DNA of 39,622 nucleotides, taken from Oscillospiraceae bacterium (GTDB taxonomy: Bacteria; Bacillota; Clostridia; Oscillospirales; Oscillospiraceae). Each line of letters opens with the position of its first letter. Position 1 is the stretch's first letter. The notes beneath the pieces are model-generated. The model made no database searches. It was not told where the DNA came from and saw only the letters and a program-made list of their open reading frames with translations. The stretch lies in the NCBI GenBank assembly GCA_017519005.1, contig JAFWTG010000051.1:1-39622 (forward strand), written 5' to 3'. This document shows, in pieces, positions 1-8,784 of the stretch. Both the position numbers and the translations under genes were made by a program.

Positions 1-854
1 ATGGAGAAGGCCGTGGCGGAGCCGGTGGCGGTGCCCAGCTTCAGGGCATAGTCGTAGTCGCCCTTCCCCAGCCAGCCGGCCAGGAAGCCGGCCACCATGG
101 AGTCGCCCGCGCCCACGGAGTTCAGCACCTTGCCCTTGGGGCAGCCGATCCGGTGGACCAGGCCGGCCTCGTCCAGCAGCAGAGCGCCGTCGCCGGCCAT
201 GGACACCAGAATATTCCGGCCGCCCAGTTCCTGCAGCTTCCGAGCGCAGTCCGCGATCTCCTCGTCGGTCTTGAGGACCTTGCCGAAGATCTCGCCCAGC
301 TCATGGTTGTTGGGCTTGATGAGGAAGGGGTGATATTTCAGCACGTTGACCAGCAGATCCTTGGTGGCGTCCACGGCGATGGGGATGTTTTTGCCGTCCA
401 GCCGGGCCATGATGCGCTCGTAGGTGTCGCCGGGCAGGCACTTGGGAATGGAGCCGGAGAGCACCAGCAGGTCCTCGGGGCCGATCCTTTCCAGCTTCTC
501 GTAGAGCTTTTCCATGTCGGCCTCGGTGATGACGGGGCCGATGCCGTTGATCTCGGTCTCCTCGGCGGCCTTGACCTTGACGTTGATGCGGGTCATGCCC
601 TCCTTCACGCGGATCAGATCGGTCTTCAGACCCATCTGGGCCAGGCCCTTCTCAAAGCCCTCGCCGATGAAGCCGGCCACGAAGCCCAGGGCCACGGTGT
701 CGAAGCCCAGGGTCCGCAGAACGTTGGATACGTTGATGCCCTTGCCGCCGAACTGGAACTCCTCGGACTCGTTGCGGTTGATCTCGCCGGGCCGCAGCTC
801 GGGAAAATGGACCACGTAGTCGATGGCGGGATTGAACGTGACGGTGTAGATCAT
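1..854 (-). CDS. fruK: 1-phosphofructokinase (FruK), C-terminus cut by window edge
   Basis: This PfkB-family sugar kinase phosphorylates fructose-1-phosphate to fructose-1,6-bisphosphate in the cytoplasm. The reverse-strand frame opens with MIYTVTFNPAIDYVV, a typical FruK start, preceded by GGAGG. It carries the PfkB signature GGKGINVSNVL near residue 37 and the C-terminal motif NSVGAGDSMVAGF with the catalytic Asp. About 284 codons are present against roughly 300-310 for the family, so only the last part is missing beyond base 1. It lies 68 bp downstream of ptsI on the same strand, and that gap holds two short imperfect hairpins. The position after HPr and enzyme I suggests fructose entering by the PTS as fructose-1-phosphate, although no fructose-type EII is in the window. 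The PfkB assignment is sure. FruK rather than tagatose-6-phosphate kinase is likely. Confidence 0.92.
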   Translation of the reverse strand, partial: MIYTVTFNPAIDYVVHFPELRPGEINRNESEEFQFGGKGINVSNVLRTLGFDTVALGFVAGFIGEGFEKGLAQMGLKTDLIRVKEGMTRINVKVKAAEETEINGIGPVITEADMEKLYEKLERIGPEDLLVLSGSIPKCLPGDTYERIMARLDGKNIPIAVDATKDLLVNVLKYHPFLIKPNNHELGEIFGKVLKTDEEIADCARKLQELGGRNILVSMAGDGALLLDEAGLVHRIGCPKGKVLNSVGAGDSMVAGFLAGWLGKGDYDYALKLGTATGSATAFS

Positions 855-922
855 AAATAGCCTCCAATCAGAACGGCCCCGTCGGGACCGTCAGACGATC
901 CCGGCGGGAATCGTTGATTCAC

Positions 923-2578
923 TCAGCACTCCAGCTTTTCCAGGGTGCAGGTCTTGGCGATGGACTTGCGGATGGCGGCCCGCAGGGGCAGCACGGAGGA
1001 GGGGGAGACGGAGAGCTCGTCGATGCCGATGGCCAGGAAGGTCTCCAGCAGACTCAGGTCCGCGCCCAGCTCGCCGCAGATGCCAATCCAGATGCCGGCG
1101 GCGTGCGCCGCGTCGGCGGCGATCTTCAGCGCCCGCAGCACAGCGGGGTGATGAGGATCGAAGAACTTGCCCAGGTCGTTGGCCTGACGGTCGCAGGCCA
1201 GGGTGTACTGGGTCAGGTCGTTGGTGCCCACGGAGAAGAAGTCAACCTCCTTGGCCAGGGCGTCCGCCACGAAGATGGAGGCGGGAGTCTCGATCATGAT
1301 GCCGATCTCAGTGTCGGGGTTGTAGGGGATGCCCTCCTTGTCCAGCTCGGCCATGACCTTGGCGCAGGCCCGCTTGCACTCCTTGACCTCCCAGACGGAG
1401 GTAATCATGGGGAACATGATCGCAACCTTGCCGTAGGCGGAGGCGCGGTAGAGCGCCCGGAGCTGGGTGCGGAAGATCTCGGGCCGGTTCAGGCAGATGC
1501 GGATGGCGCGGACGCCCAGGGCGGGGTTCTCTTCCTTCTTCATGTCGAAGTAGCCCACCTGCTTGTCGGCGCCGATGTCCAGGGTACGGATGACCACGCG
1601 CTTGCCGTTGAGCCCGGCGGCCACGGCCTTGTAGGCCTGGAACTGGGTATCCTCGTCGGGGAAGTCGGAGGCCTTCAGGTACAGGAACTCGGAGCGGAAC
1701 AGGCCGATGCCCTGGCCGTCGTTGTTCAGCACGGCGGGCAGGTCCTCGGGAGAGCCGATGTTGCAGTAGACCAGGATCTCGCGGCCGTCCAGGGTCACGT
1801 CCTCCTTGCCCTTCATGGTGTCCATGAGGACCTTCAGCTCCTGCTGCTTCTTCAGCTTGGCGTTGTAGGCCGCCAGGGTGATCTCGTCGGGCTCCAGGGC
1901 CACCTTGCCGGTCTCGCCGTCGATGTAGGCGGTGCGGCCCTCCATCTCCTCCTTGAGCGCTTCGCCCAGGCCGCAGATGGCGGGAATGCCCATGGTCCGG
2001 GCCAGGATGGCGGTGTGGGAGTTGCCGGAGCCGCCCTGGGTCATGAAGCCCAGAATCTTGGACTTGTCCAGCTGCAGGGTCTCGGAGGGAGCCAGATCGT
2101 CGGCGGCCAGAACCACGGGCACGTCAGAGTCGATGCCGCCCTCCACCACGCCCATCAGATTGTTGAGGATGCGGGCGGTCACGTCCTTGATGTCGGCAGC
2201 GCGGGCGCGCATATAGGCGTCGTCCATGGCCGCGAACATGGCGGCAAACTGCTCGCCGGCCTGCTGCACGGCGTACTCCATGTTGCAGCCTTCGGACTCC
2301 AGCGTGTCCATCATGCACTCCACGAAGTCCTCGTCCTCCACGAACATGGCGTGGGTCTCAAAGAGAACGGCGGCCTCGTCGCCCGCCTCCTCGCGGCACT
2401 TGTCGGCCAGCTTGTTGAGCTGCTCGATGGATTTCTCCTGGGCCTCGGCCAGACGGGCCTTCTCGGCGTCCAGATCGGAGACCTCACGCTTGGTAACGGT
2501 GGCGTCGGCGCGGCGGAAGAAGTAGATGGGGCCGCTGGTGACGCCCTTGGAAACGCCTTTGCCTTGTAAAAGAATCAT
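923..2578 (-). CDS. ptsI: PTS enzyme I (phosphoenolpyruvate-protein phosphotransferase)
   Basis: Enzyme I takes phosphate from phosphoenolpyruvate and passes it to HPr. The protein is 551 aa, slightly below the usual 570-575. The N-terminal HPr-binding/swivel part holds the active histidine in GGSGNSHTAILAR (His188). The C-terminal PEP-binding barrel has DFFSVGTNDLTQYTLACDRQ and GICGELGAD, where the conserved Cys acts in PEP chemistry. I place the start at MILLQGKGVSKG because GGAGG lies just upstream; an in-frame ATG 21 codons earlier has no such site. It lies downstream of ptsH on the same strand but is separated by about 430 bp of repeat-rich sequence, unlike the tight ptsHI operon common in Firmicutes. 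The function is certain. Confidence 0.97.
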   Translation of the reverse strand: MILLQGKGVSKGVTSGPIYFFRRADATVTKREVSDLDAEKARLAEAQEKSIEQLNKLADKCREEAGDEAAVLFETHAMFVEDEDFVECMMDTLESEGCNMEYAVQQAGEQFAAMFAAMDDAYMRARAADIKDVTARILNNLMGVVEGGIDSDVPVVLAADDLAPSETLQLDKSKILGFMTQGGSGNSHTAILARTMGIPAICGLGEALKEEMEGRTAYIDGETGKVALEPDEITLAAYNAKLKKQQELKVLMDTMKGKEDVTLDGREILVYCNIGSPEDLPAVLNNDGQGIGLFRSEFLYLKASDFPDEDTQFQAYKAVAAGLNGKRVVIRTLDIGADKQVGYFDMKKEENPALGVRAIRICLNRPEIFRTQLRALYRASAYGKVAIMFPMITSVWEVKECKRACAKVMAELDKEGIPYNPDTEIGIMIETPASIFVADALAKEVDFFSVGTNDLTQYTLACDRQANDLGKFFDPHHPAVLRALKIAADAAHAAGIWIGICGELGADLSLLETFLAIGIDELSVSPSSVLPLRAAIRKSIAKTCTLEKLEC

Positions 2579-2635
2579 AGTATATCCTCCCAGTGTGGTT
2601 TTTCGTTCGGTTTTGTATGCGAGGCATCGGGCAAT

Positions 2636-2959
2636 AGGCATCAGGCATCAGGCACCGCCTGCCGCGCTGTGCGATTCAATTCCCTTACACCCCGTTCGAT
2701 AGGCTGCCCGGTTGAGGCATACTTCGTGTCAGGCACCGACTGCTGCGCTGTGCGCGTCTTTTCCTGCTGCCCCCGGTCGGATTGATTGCAAATCCTGATT
2801 TACCAAGCAAATGCCGATCAGAGGGCAATGCTTTCAATTCAATCATTGGAGGAAACAATGGAACGGGCGCTGCGGTATCAGGCGCGTATATACAAAACGA
2901 GCGGTGCCTGAACTCGAAGAGTCACGAAGTATGCCTGATGCCTGATCTCTGATGCCTGA
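2636..2959. repeat. Nested inverted/direct repeat array between ptsH and ptsI
   Basis: This stretch of about 430 bp without a gene is built of repeats. A 26-bp unit beginning TCAGGCACCG occurs at 2648-2673 and 2729-2754 with two mismatches. AGGCATACTTCGTG (2715-2728) has a perfect 14-bp inverted partner at 2923-2936. CGGTGCCTGA (2902-2911) is the reverse complement of the start of the 26-bp unit. Tandem GGCATCA units at 2636-2650 face tandem GCCTGAT units at 2933-2946. The two halves therefore look like decayed arms of one palindromic mobile element, with a 168-bp centre (2755-2922) in which I recognise no gene. The sequence pattern is direct observation; the mobile origin is inference. Confidence 0.7.
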
Positions 2960-2969
2960 AATGCATTCA

Positions 2970-2993
2970 GGGCGGGGTCTTTACGCCCCGCCC
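2970..2993 (-). terminator. GC-rich hairpin downstream of ptsH
   Basis: A perfect 8-bp stem, GGGCGGGG with CCCCGCCC, with an 8-nt loop, starts 15 bp beyond the ptsH stop. No long U-run follows on the ptsH strand, so it may attenuate, stabilise the ptsH 3' end, or terminate only partly, leaving some read-through into ptsI. Confidence 0.5.
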
Positions 2994-3008
2994 GATTTGG
3001 AATGCTGC

Positions 3009-3269
3009 TTACAGGTTCTCTTCCAGGAACTTCTTGACTTCCTCGATGGCCTTATCTTCGTCGGGGCCTTCGGCGGCGACGGTGATGGTGTGGCCGCTCT
3101 TGATGCCCATGGCCATGACCTTCATCAGCTGGGAGGCCTTGACGGTGTTGCCGTCCTTGGAGATGGTGACGACGGTGTCGCCAAAGCCCTTGCAGAGCTT
3201 GGCAAACATGCCGGCGGGACGGGCATGGATGCCCAGAGGATCCTTAATGGTATACTCAAACTGCTTCAT
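3009..3269 (-). CDS. ptsH: HPr, phosphocarrier protein of the PTS
   Basis: HPr (86 aa) relays phosphate from enzyme I to sugar-specific EIIA domains. His15 sits in the canonical DPLGIHARPAG motif. Ser46 (KASQLMKVMAMG) is present, which is the site phosphorylated by HPr kinase in Gram-positive bacteria; P-Ser-HPr is the CcpA corepressor. The ribosome site is AAGGAGG. The start lies 35 bp from a perfect LacI/CcpA-type operator at 3304-3317, so the gene is probably controlled together with the divergent sucrose operon. The length and fold pattern are normal, and the identification is secure. Confidence 0.97.
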   Translation of the reverse strand: MKQFEYTIKDPLGIHARPAGMFAKLCKGFGDTVVTISKDGNTVKASQLMKVMAMGIKSGHTITVAAEGPDEDKAIEEVKKFLEENL

Positions 3270-3303
3270 GTTTTTTCCTCCTTTTTCGTTGAAAACGTGT
3301 AAA

Positions 3304-3317
3304 TGAAATCGGTTTCA
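3304..3317. promoter_or_regulatory. cre/LacI-family operator, ptsH side
   Basis: TGAAATCGGTTTCA matches every position of the CcpA cre pattern TGWAANCGNTNWCA. It sits in a longer palindrome, AAATGAAATCGGTTTCATTT (3301-3320). It lies upstream of ptsH, where a repressor could block transcription. The protein could be the local LacI-family regulator at 5429 or a CcpA encoded elsewhere; the sequence alone cannot decide. Confidence 0.8.
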
Positions 3318-3480
3318 TTTCCGCATTCATTTTCCATACTATTTTACATGGTTTTCCGGCCACTGTCTACATGGCAATCTCACCAAGAAACAATAGTAAA
3401 ATTTGTGCAATATAGACGAAGCACAGAGCGTTATACAAAAGATAATACAATATTTCGCACAGAAAACCCGAGATTTCCAC

Positions 3481-3509
3481 TTGCATTCCACTCCGGACTG
3501 TGATATGAT
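3481..3509 (+). promoter_or_regulatory. Sigma-A promoter of the sucrose operon
   Basis: A -35 box TTGCAT (3481-3486), a 17-bp spacer and a -10 box TATGAT (3504-3509) give a near-consensus promoter. The predicted start is about 3516, immediately before the operator at 3517. This also excludes the in-frame ATG at 3513 as the start of the downstream gene on this transcript. Confidence 0.8.
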
Positions 3510-3516
3510 TGTATGG

Positions 3517-3530
3517 TGAAAACGATTTCA
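3517..3530. promoter_or_regulatory. cre/LacI-family operator at the sucrose-operon start site
   Basis: TGAAAACGATTTCA is a second full match to TGWAANCGNTNWCA. It begins at the predicted transcription start, a position at which a bound repressor would block initiation or early elongation. It lies 213 bp (start to start) from the operator near ptsH, about 20 helical turns, so looping between the two sites is possible. Confidence 0.8.
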
Positions 3531-3560
3531 GCGCACACCGGGACAAAAAAGGAGGCGTCT

Positions 3561-5378
<1,818 letters not shown>

Positions 5379-5428
5379 GGAACCGCCGTTCCGGTTCGAT
5401 CCCGATTCTCACAGGTGGTGAAGCATCC

Positions 5429-6412
5429 ATGACCATGAAGGAGCTCGCAAAGCTGGCGGGCGTCTCTCCGGCGGCCGTGAGCCGCTATCTCAACGGCGGA
5501 CCGCTCAGCGCGGAGAAGCGGCGGGTCATCCACGCCGCCATCGAACGGACCGGCTACCAACCGGACCCGGCGGCCCAGACGCTGCGCACCCGCAGCACCG
5601 ATATCGTCGGCCTCATCGTTCCGAAGCTGGATTCCGAGTCCGTGTCCCGGCTGGCGGCAGGCGCCTCCGAGGTTTTGGACGAGGCGGGCTTTGCCTGTCA
5701 GCTGGGGGTATCCGGCAACGATCCGAAGAAGGAGCTCGCCTTCCTGCAGCTCTTTCAGAATCGTCCCGCAGCCGGGGTGATCCTGATGGGGACCGTGCTG
5801 ACGCCGGAGCTGGAGCGCTTTTTGCAGAGCACCGGCATGCCCGTGGTGGTGGCGGGGCAGAACTTCAAGGGCGTCCCTTGCGTCTACCACGACGATTACG
5901 GCGCAGCCCTGGAGCTGACGCGGCTGGTCCTCTCCAAGGGGCGCCGCCGACTGGCCTACATCGGGGCCATCGAGCAGGACGCCGCCGCGGGCGAAGCCCG
6001 ACGGCGCGGGGTCCAGGCCGGACTGCGGGAGGCGGGGCTGGACCCGGAGCTTCCCGTTGAGATCAGCAGCTTCGAGGTCGAGGGCGGCAGGGCTGCCATG
6101 GAGCGGCTGCTGGAGCGCTGCCCGGAGCTGGATGCGGTGCTCTGCGCCACGGACCGCATGGCCTTCGGCGCGATGCAGGCCCTGCGGGAGGCGGGCAAGC
6201 GGCTGCCGCAGGACGTGGCTGTCACCGGCATCGGAGACAGCTGGGCCGGGGAGCACGTGGAGCCCCATCTGACCACCGCGCGTTTCTATTACAAGACCTG
6301 CGGCGAGAGCGCCGCCCGACTGCTGATCGACCGCATCAACGACAAGGACCGCTGCGCCCCGATGCAACAGGTGGTTTTGAGCTATACGATTCAACAGAGA
6401 GATTCAGTTTGA
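5429..6412 (+). CDS. LacI-family transcriptional regulator
   Basis: This DNA-binding repressor (327 aa) has the LacI helix-turn-helix at residues 3-25 (MKELAKLAGVSPAAVSRYLN) and the hinge region, then a periplasmic-binding-like effector domain from about residue 58 (DIVGLIVPKLDSESVSRL). It lies between the amylosucrase-like gene and the GH32 gene, which it abuts at 14 bp. It is therefore best read as the local sucrose or fructose regulator, comparable in role to ScrR/SacR. Its likely targets are the two TGAAAnCGnTTTCA sites at 3304 and 3517, making it autoregulatory. Two starts are possible two codons apart (5429 and 5435); the upstream site is a modest GGTGG. The family is certain; the effector is inferred. 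Confidence 0.93.
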   Translation: MTMKELAKLAGVSPAAVSRYLNGGPLSAEKRRVIHAAIERTGYQPDPAAQTLRTRSTDIVGLIVPKLDSESVSRLAAGASEVLDEAGFACQLGVSGNDPKKELAFLQLFQNRPAAGVILMGTVLTPELERFLQSTGMPVVVAGQNFKGVPCVYHDDYGAALELTRLVLSKGRRRLAYIGAIEQDAAAGEARRRGVQAGLREAGLDPELPVEISSFEVEGGRAAMERLLERCPELDAVLCATDRMAFGAMQALREAGKRLPQDVAVTGIGDSWAGEHVEPHLTTARFYYKTCGESAARLLIDRINDKDRCAPMQQVVLSYTIQQRDSV

Positions 6413-6426
6413 AAGGAGCAAGCAAC

Positions 6427-7881
6427 ATGAAGGAATGGACCCGCGAGGAGCGGTATCGCATCCTGCAGAGCCCCGAAGAGATCAGAGAACTGTATGAGCG
6501 CGTGAGGCTGTCGCCCTACCGCCAGGCCTATCACGTTCAGCCCATCACCGGCCTGTCCAGCGACCCCAACGGCTTTGCCCTGCACAAGGGGCTGTGGCAT
6601 CTCTGCTATCAGTGGTGTCCCTGGGGCGCCGTCCACGGCCTCAAGTACTGGTATCACGTGACCAGCCCGGACCTGCTCCACTGGAGCAACGAGGGCATCG
6701 GTCTGGCCCCGGACCGGGACTACGACAACAAGGGCGCCCACTCTGGCTCCGCCATTTCCGTGGGCGACGAGCTCTATTTCTACTACACCGGCAACCACCG
6801 GGACGAGAACTGGGTCCGGACCCCCTGGACCTGCGCGGCGTTCCTGGACGCCGACGGCAAGCTGCAAAAGCTGCCGGAGCCCCTCTTCGGGCCCCGGGAC
6901 GACCACTCCGAGCACCAGCGGGACCCCAAGGTGGTCTGGAACGCGGAAAAGGGAAAGTACTATATCTTCATCGGCGCCCAGACTCTGGACAAGCGGGGCT
7001 GCGTGCTGATCTATGAGTCGGAGAAGCCCCTGGAGGGCTGGCACTTTGCCGGTGAGCTGAAGGTGCCGGGCTATGAGCGCTTCGGCGGCATGTGGGAGTG
7101 CCCCTACATCGTCCACATCGGCGGGAAGGATTTGCTGATCTTCTCTCCCCAGTACACCACCCTGCCCGGCCGCGGCGCCAGCACCAACCACAACGTCTAC
7201 TTCATCGGCACGATGGATTACGATACCCTGACCTTTACCCCCGACGGGCCCTACCGCTTCCTGGACTACGGCTTCGACTTCTACGCTGCCCAGGGCGCGG
7301 CCAACGTGGGCGACCCGGAGAAGGCCATCCTGATCTCCTGGATCGGCCTGCCGGACAACCACTATCCCACCGAGGAGGAGGACTGGGAGGGCAGCATGAC
7401 CCTGCCCCGGGAGCTGCGCATCGTGGACGGCAGGCTGCTGCAGACGCCCATCTCCGGCATCGAGCAGCTGCGCCGGGCCGAAAAGCCCGACGACGGCGTC
7501 CTGCCCGACGCCTGTGAGCTGGAGATTCAGGTCCCCGCGGGGGACTTCGACCTGGCGCTCTTCACCAAGGCCGACGGCAGCGGCGGGCAGACCCTGCACT
7601 ATGACGCCGCCTCCAAGGTCTGCACCGTGGACCGCCGCGGCCTCAACAAGCGCTTCAACCAAAACGTCTTTGAGGTGCTGGATATGCCGCTGGAGAACCC
7701 GCTCCGCAAGCTCCGAATCTTCATCGACCGCAGCTCCACCGAATTCTTTGTCAACGACGGCGAGGCCACCTTTACCACCCACAGCTACCCCGAGGAGAAC
7801 GAGCACTGGTTCACCCACAGCGCCGCCAAGCTCAGGATGTGGGAGCTCAGCACCTCCGTCACCGACGAGTTCGTCGTTTAA
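6427..7881 (+). CDS. GH32 sucrose-6-phosphate hydrolase (invertase family)
   Basis: This glycoside hydrolase family 32 enzyme (484 aa, cytoplasmic) should split PTS-imported sucrose-6-phosphate into glucose-6-phosphate and fructose. The three family blocks are visible: nucleophile Asp46 in SSDPNG, transition-state Asp166 in RDPKV, and acid/base Glu224 in MWECPYI. The usual WMNDPNG block is altered to GLSSDPNG, with the key Asp kept. A C-terminal beta-sandwich ends with FIDRSSTEFFVNDGE, typical of the family. The ATG at 6427 follows AAAGGAG; an in-frame TTG six codons earlier overlaps that ribosome site and is less likely. The neighbouring sucrose EIIBCA favours sucrose-6-phosphate over free sucrose or fructan. 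No fructokinase for the freed fructose is visible in the window. Confidence 0.9.
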   Translation: MKEWTREERYRILQSPEEIRELYERVRLSPYRQAYHVQPITGLSSDPNGFALHKGLWHLCYQWCPWGAVHGLKYWYHVTSPDLLHWSNEGIGLAPDRDYDNKGAHSGSAISVGDELYFYYTGNHRDENWVRTPWTCAAFLDADGKLQKLPEPLFGPRDDHSEHQRDPKVVWNAEKGKYYIFIGAQTLDKRGCVLIYESEKPLEGWHFAGELKVPGYERFGGMWECPYIVHIGGKDLLIFSPQYTTLPGRGASTNHNVYFIGTMDYDTLTFTPDGPYRFLDYGFDFYAAQGAANVGDPEKAILISWIGLPDNHYPTEEEDWEGSMTLPRELRIVDGRLLQTPISGIEQLRRAEKPDDGVLPDACELEIQVPAGDFDLALFTKADGSGGQTLHYDAASKVCTVDRRGLNKRFNQNVFEVLDMPLENPLRKLRIFIDRSSTEFFVNDGEATFTTHSYPEENEHWFTHSAAKLRMWELSTSVTDEFVV

Positions 7882-7887
7882 CCGCTG

Positions 7888-7913
7888 TAGGGGCGCTCAC
7901 CGAGTGCCCGCCC
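7888..7913. repeat. Partial GTAGGGG palindromic repeat
   Basis: GTAGGGGCGCTCAC followed by GTGCCCGCCC forms an imperfect hairpin in the 47-bp gap between the GH32 and HAD genes. It shares the GTAGGGG end with the full elements at 19704, 24452 and 27994 and looks like a decayed half-copy. Confidence 0.5.
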
Positions 7914-7928
7914 GATAAGGAGAAACCC

Positions 7929-8693
7929 ATGAAAAAAGTATTCGCATCCGACTTCGACGGCACCATGTATTTCTACAAGGCTGAGGTGAAGCTGCCACCG
8001 GAGAACGTGGAGTGGATTCGCCGCTACCAGGAGGCCGGACATCTCTTCGGCCTCTGCACGGGCCGGCAGGTGGGCGGGCTCACGCCCTTCATCAACGGCC
8101 TGGTGGAGCCGGACTTCTATATCACCTCCACCGGCGCCAACATCGTGGACCGGGATCTGAAGCCCATCTACAAGCGGGGCGTGGACCGGGCCGCGGCGGA
8201 CGCCATCGTGAAGGCCGTGAAGCCGAAGAACTATCGCGTCACCTTGGACGTGGAGGGCGATATCTGCGTCTTCGCCAAGATGGACTACCCCGGCTTCTAC
8301 TACGTGATCGACTCCGTGGACAGCGCCCCTCCGGGCCTGATCCACCAGTTGGGCATCCACACCGAGAGCCCCGCCGAGGCCGCTGAGCTCAGCGCCTGGG
8401 TCAACGCCAACTTTGGTCAGTACGTCAACGCCTTCCAGAACGTCCAGGAGGTGGACGTGGCCCCCCTGGGCTGCACCAAGGGCAAGGGCGTCCTGCTGCT
8501 GCGGGACTGGATGCGGGAGCACTATGGGGAGATCAAGCTCTTCGGCATCGGCGACTCCATCAACGACCTGCCGCTGATCGAGGCTGCCGACGTCAGCTAC
8601 ACCTTCCCCTACGCCCCGGAGACCGTGCAAAAGAAAGCAACCAAGGTGGTCCCCACCATCGTGGACGCCCTGATCGACAGCATGGCGCTGTAG
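7929..8693 (+). CDS. Cof-type HAD-superfamily phosphatase
   Basis: This haloacid-dehalogenase-fold hydrolase (254 aa) probably dephosphorylates a sugar phosphate or a related small phosphate ester. Motif I is DFDGT with Asp8 and Asp10. Motif IV is GDSINDLPLIEAAD near the C-terminus. The region between carries the alpha/beta cap of the Cof/YbiV type. The start at 7929 follows AAGGAG by a good distance; longer forms reach back into the GH32 gene and repeat and are unlikely. It is embedded in the sucrose operon, so a hexose phosphate substrate or sugar-phosphate detoxification is plausible, but the exact substrate cannot be read from sequence. Its TAG stop lies at the edge of a palindromic repeat. 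Confidence 0.88.
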   Translation: MKKVFASDFDGTMYFYKAEVKLPPENVEWIRRYQEAGHLFGLCTGRQVGGLTPFINGLVEPDFYITSTGANIVDRDLKPIYKRGVDRAAADAIVKAVKPKNYRVTLDVEGDICVFAKMDYPGFYYVIDSVDSAPPGLIHQLGIHTESPAEAAELSAWVNANFGQYVNAFQNVQEVDVAPLGCTKGKGVLLLRDWMREHYGEIKLFGIGDSINDLPLIEAADVSYTFPYAPETVQKKATKVVPTIVDALIDSMAL

Positions 8694-8694
8694 C

Positions 8695-8711
8695 GGCGCA
8701 CAGTGTGCGCC
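8695..8711. repeat. Short palindrome after the HAD gene
   Basis: GGCGCACAGTGTGCGCC is a hairpin with a perfect 7-bp stem and 3-nt loop, preceded by TGTAGC, in which TAG is the stop of the HAD gene. The layout resembles a short relative of the GTAGGGG repeats. Confidence 0.5.
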
Positions 8712-8740
8712 ATTCCCCCGGCAGCAGGATATATCTGTAA

Positions 8741-8760
8741 TTTTCAGCCCCGGCTGAAAA
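8741..8760. promoter_or_regulatory. Perfect 9-bp-arm hairpin in the EIIBCA leader
   Basis: TTTTCAGCCCCGGCTGAAAA is a perfect inverted repeat 24 bp upstream of the EIIBCA start codon. No U-run follows on the plus strand, so it is not a normal intrinsic terminator for the operon. It may be an mRNA processing or stability element that sets EII output relative to the upstream enzymes. A PRD-type antiterminator site is another possibility, but no such protein gene is in view. Confidence 0.5.
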
Positions 8761-8784
8761 AATAATGAAAAGGAGAGTAATCTC

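Noticed and set aside
914-2569. Long open frame (551 codons) on the plus strand opposite ptsI
   Set aside because: It mirrors ptsI codon for codon, has Gly/Asp/Leu/His-rich nonsense composition and no family motif. GC-rich genes commonly throw such shadows.
3513-3560. Upstream ATG at 3513 as the start of the amylosucrase-type gene
   Set aside because: It lies before the predicted transcription start and has no ribosome site, while 3561 has GGAGG at good distance.
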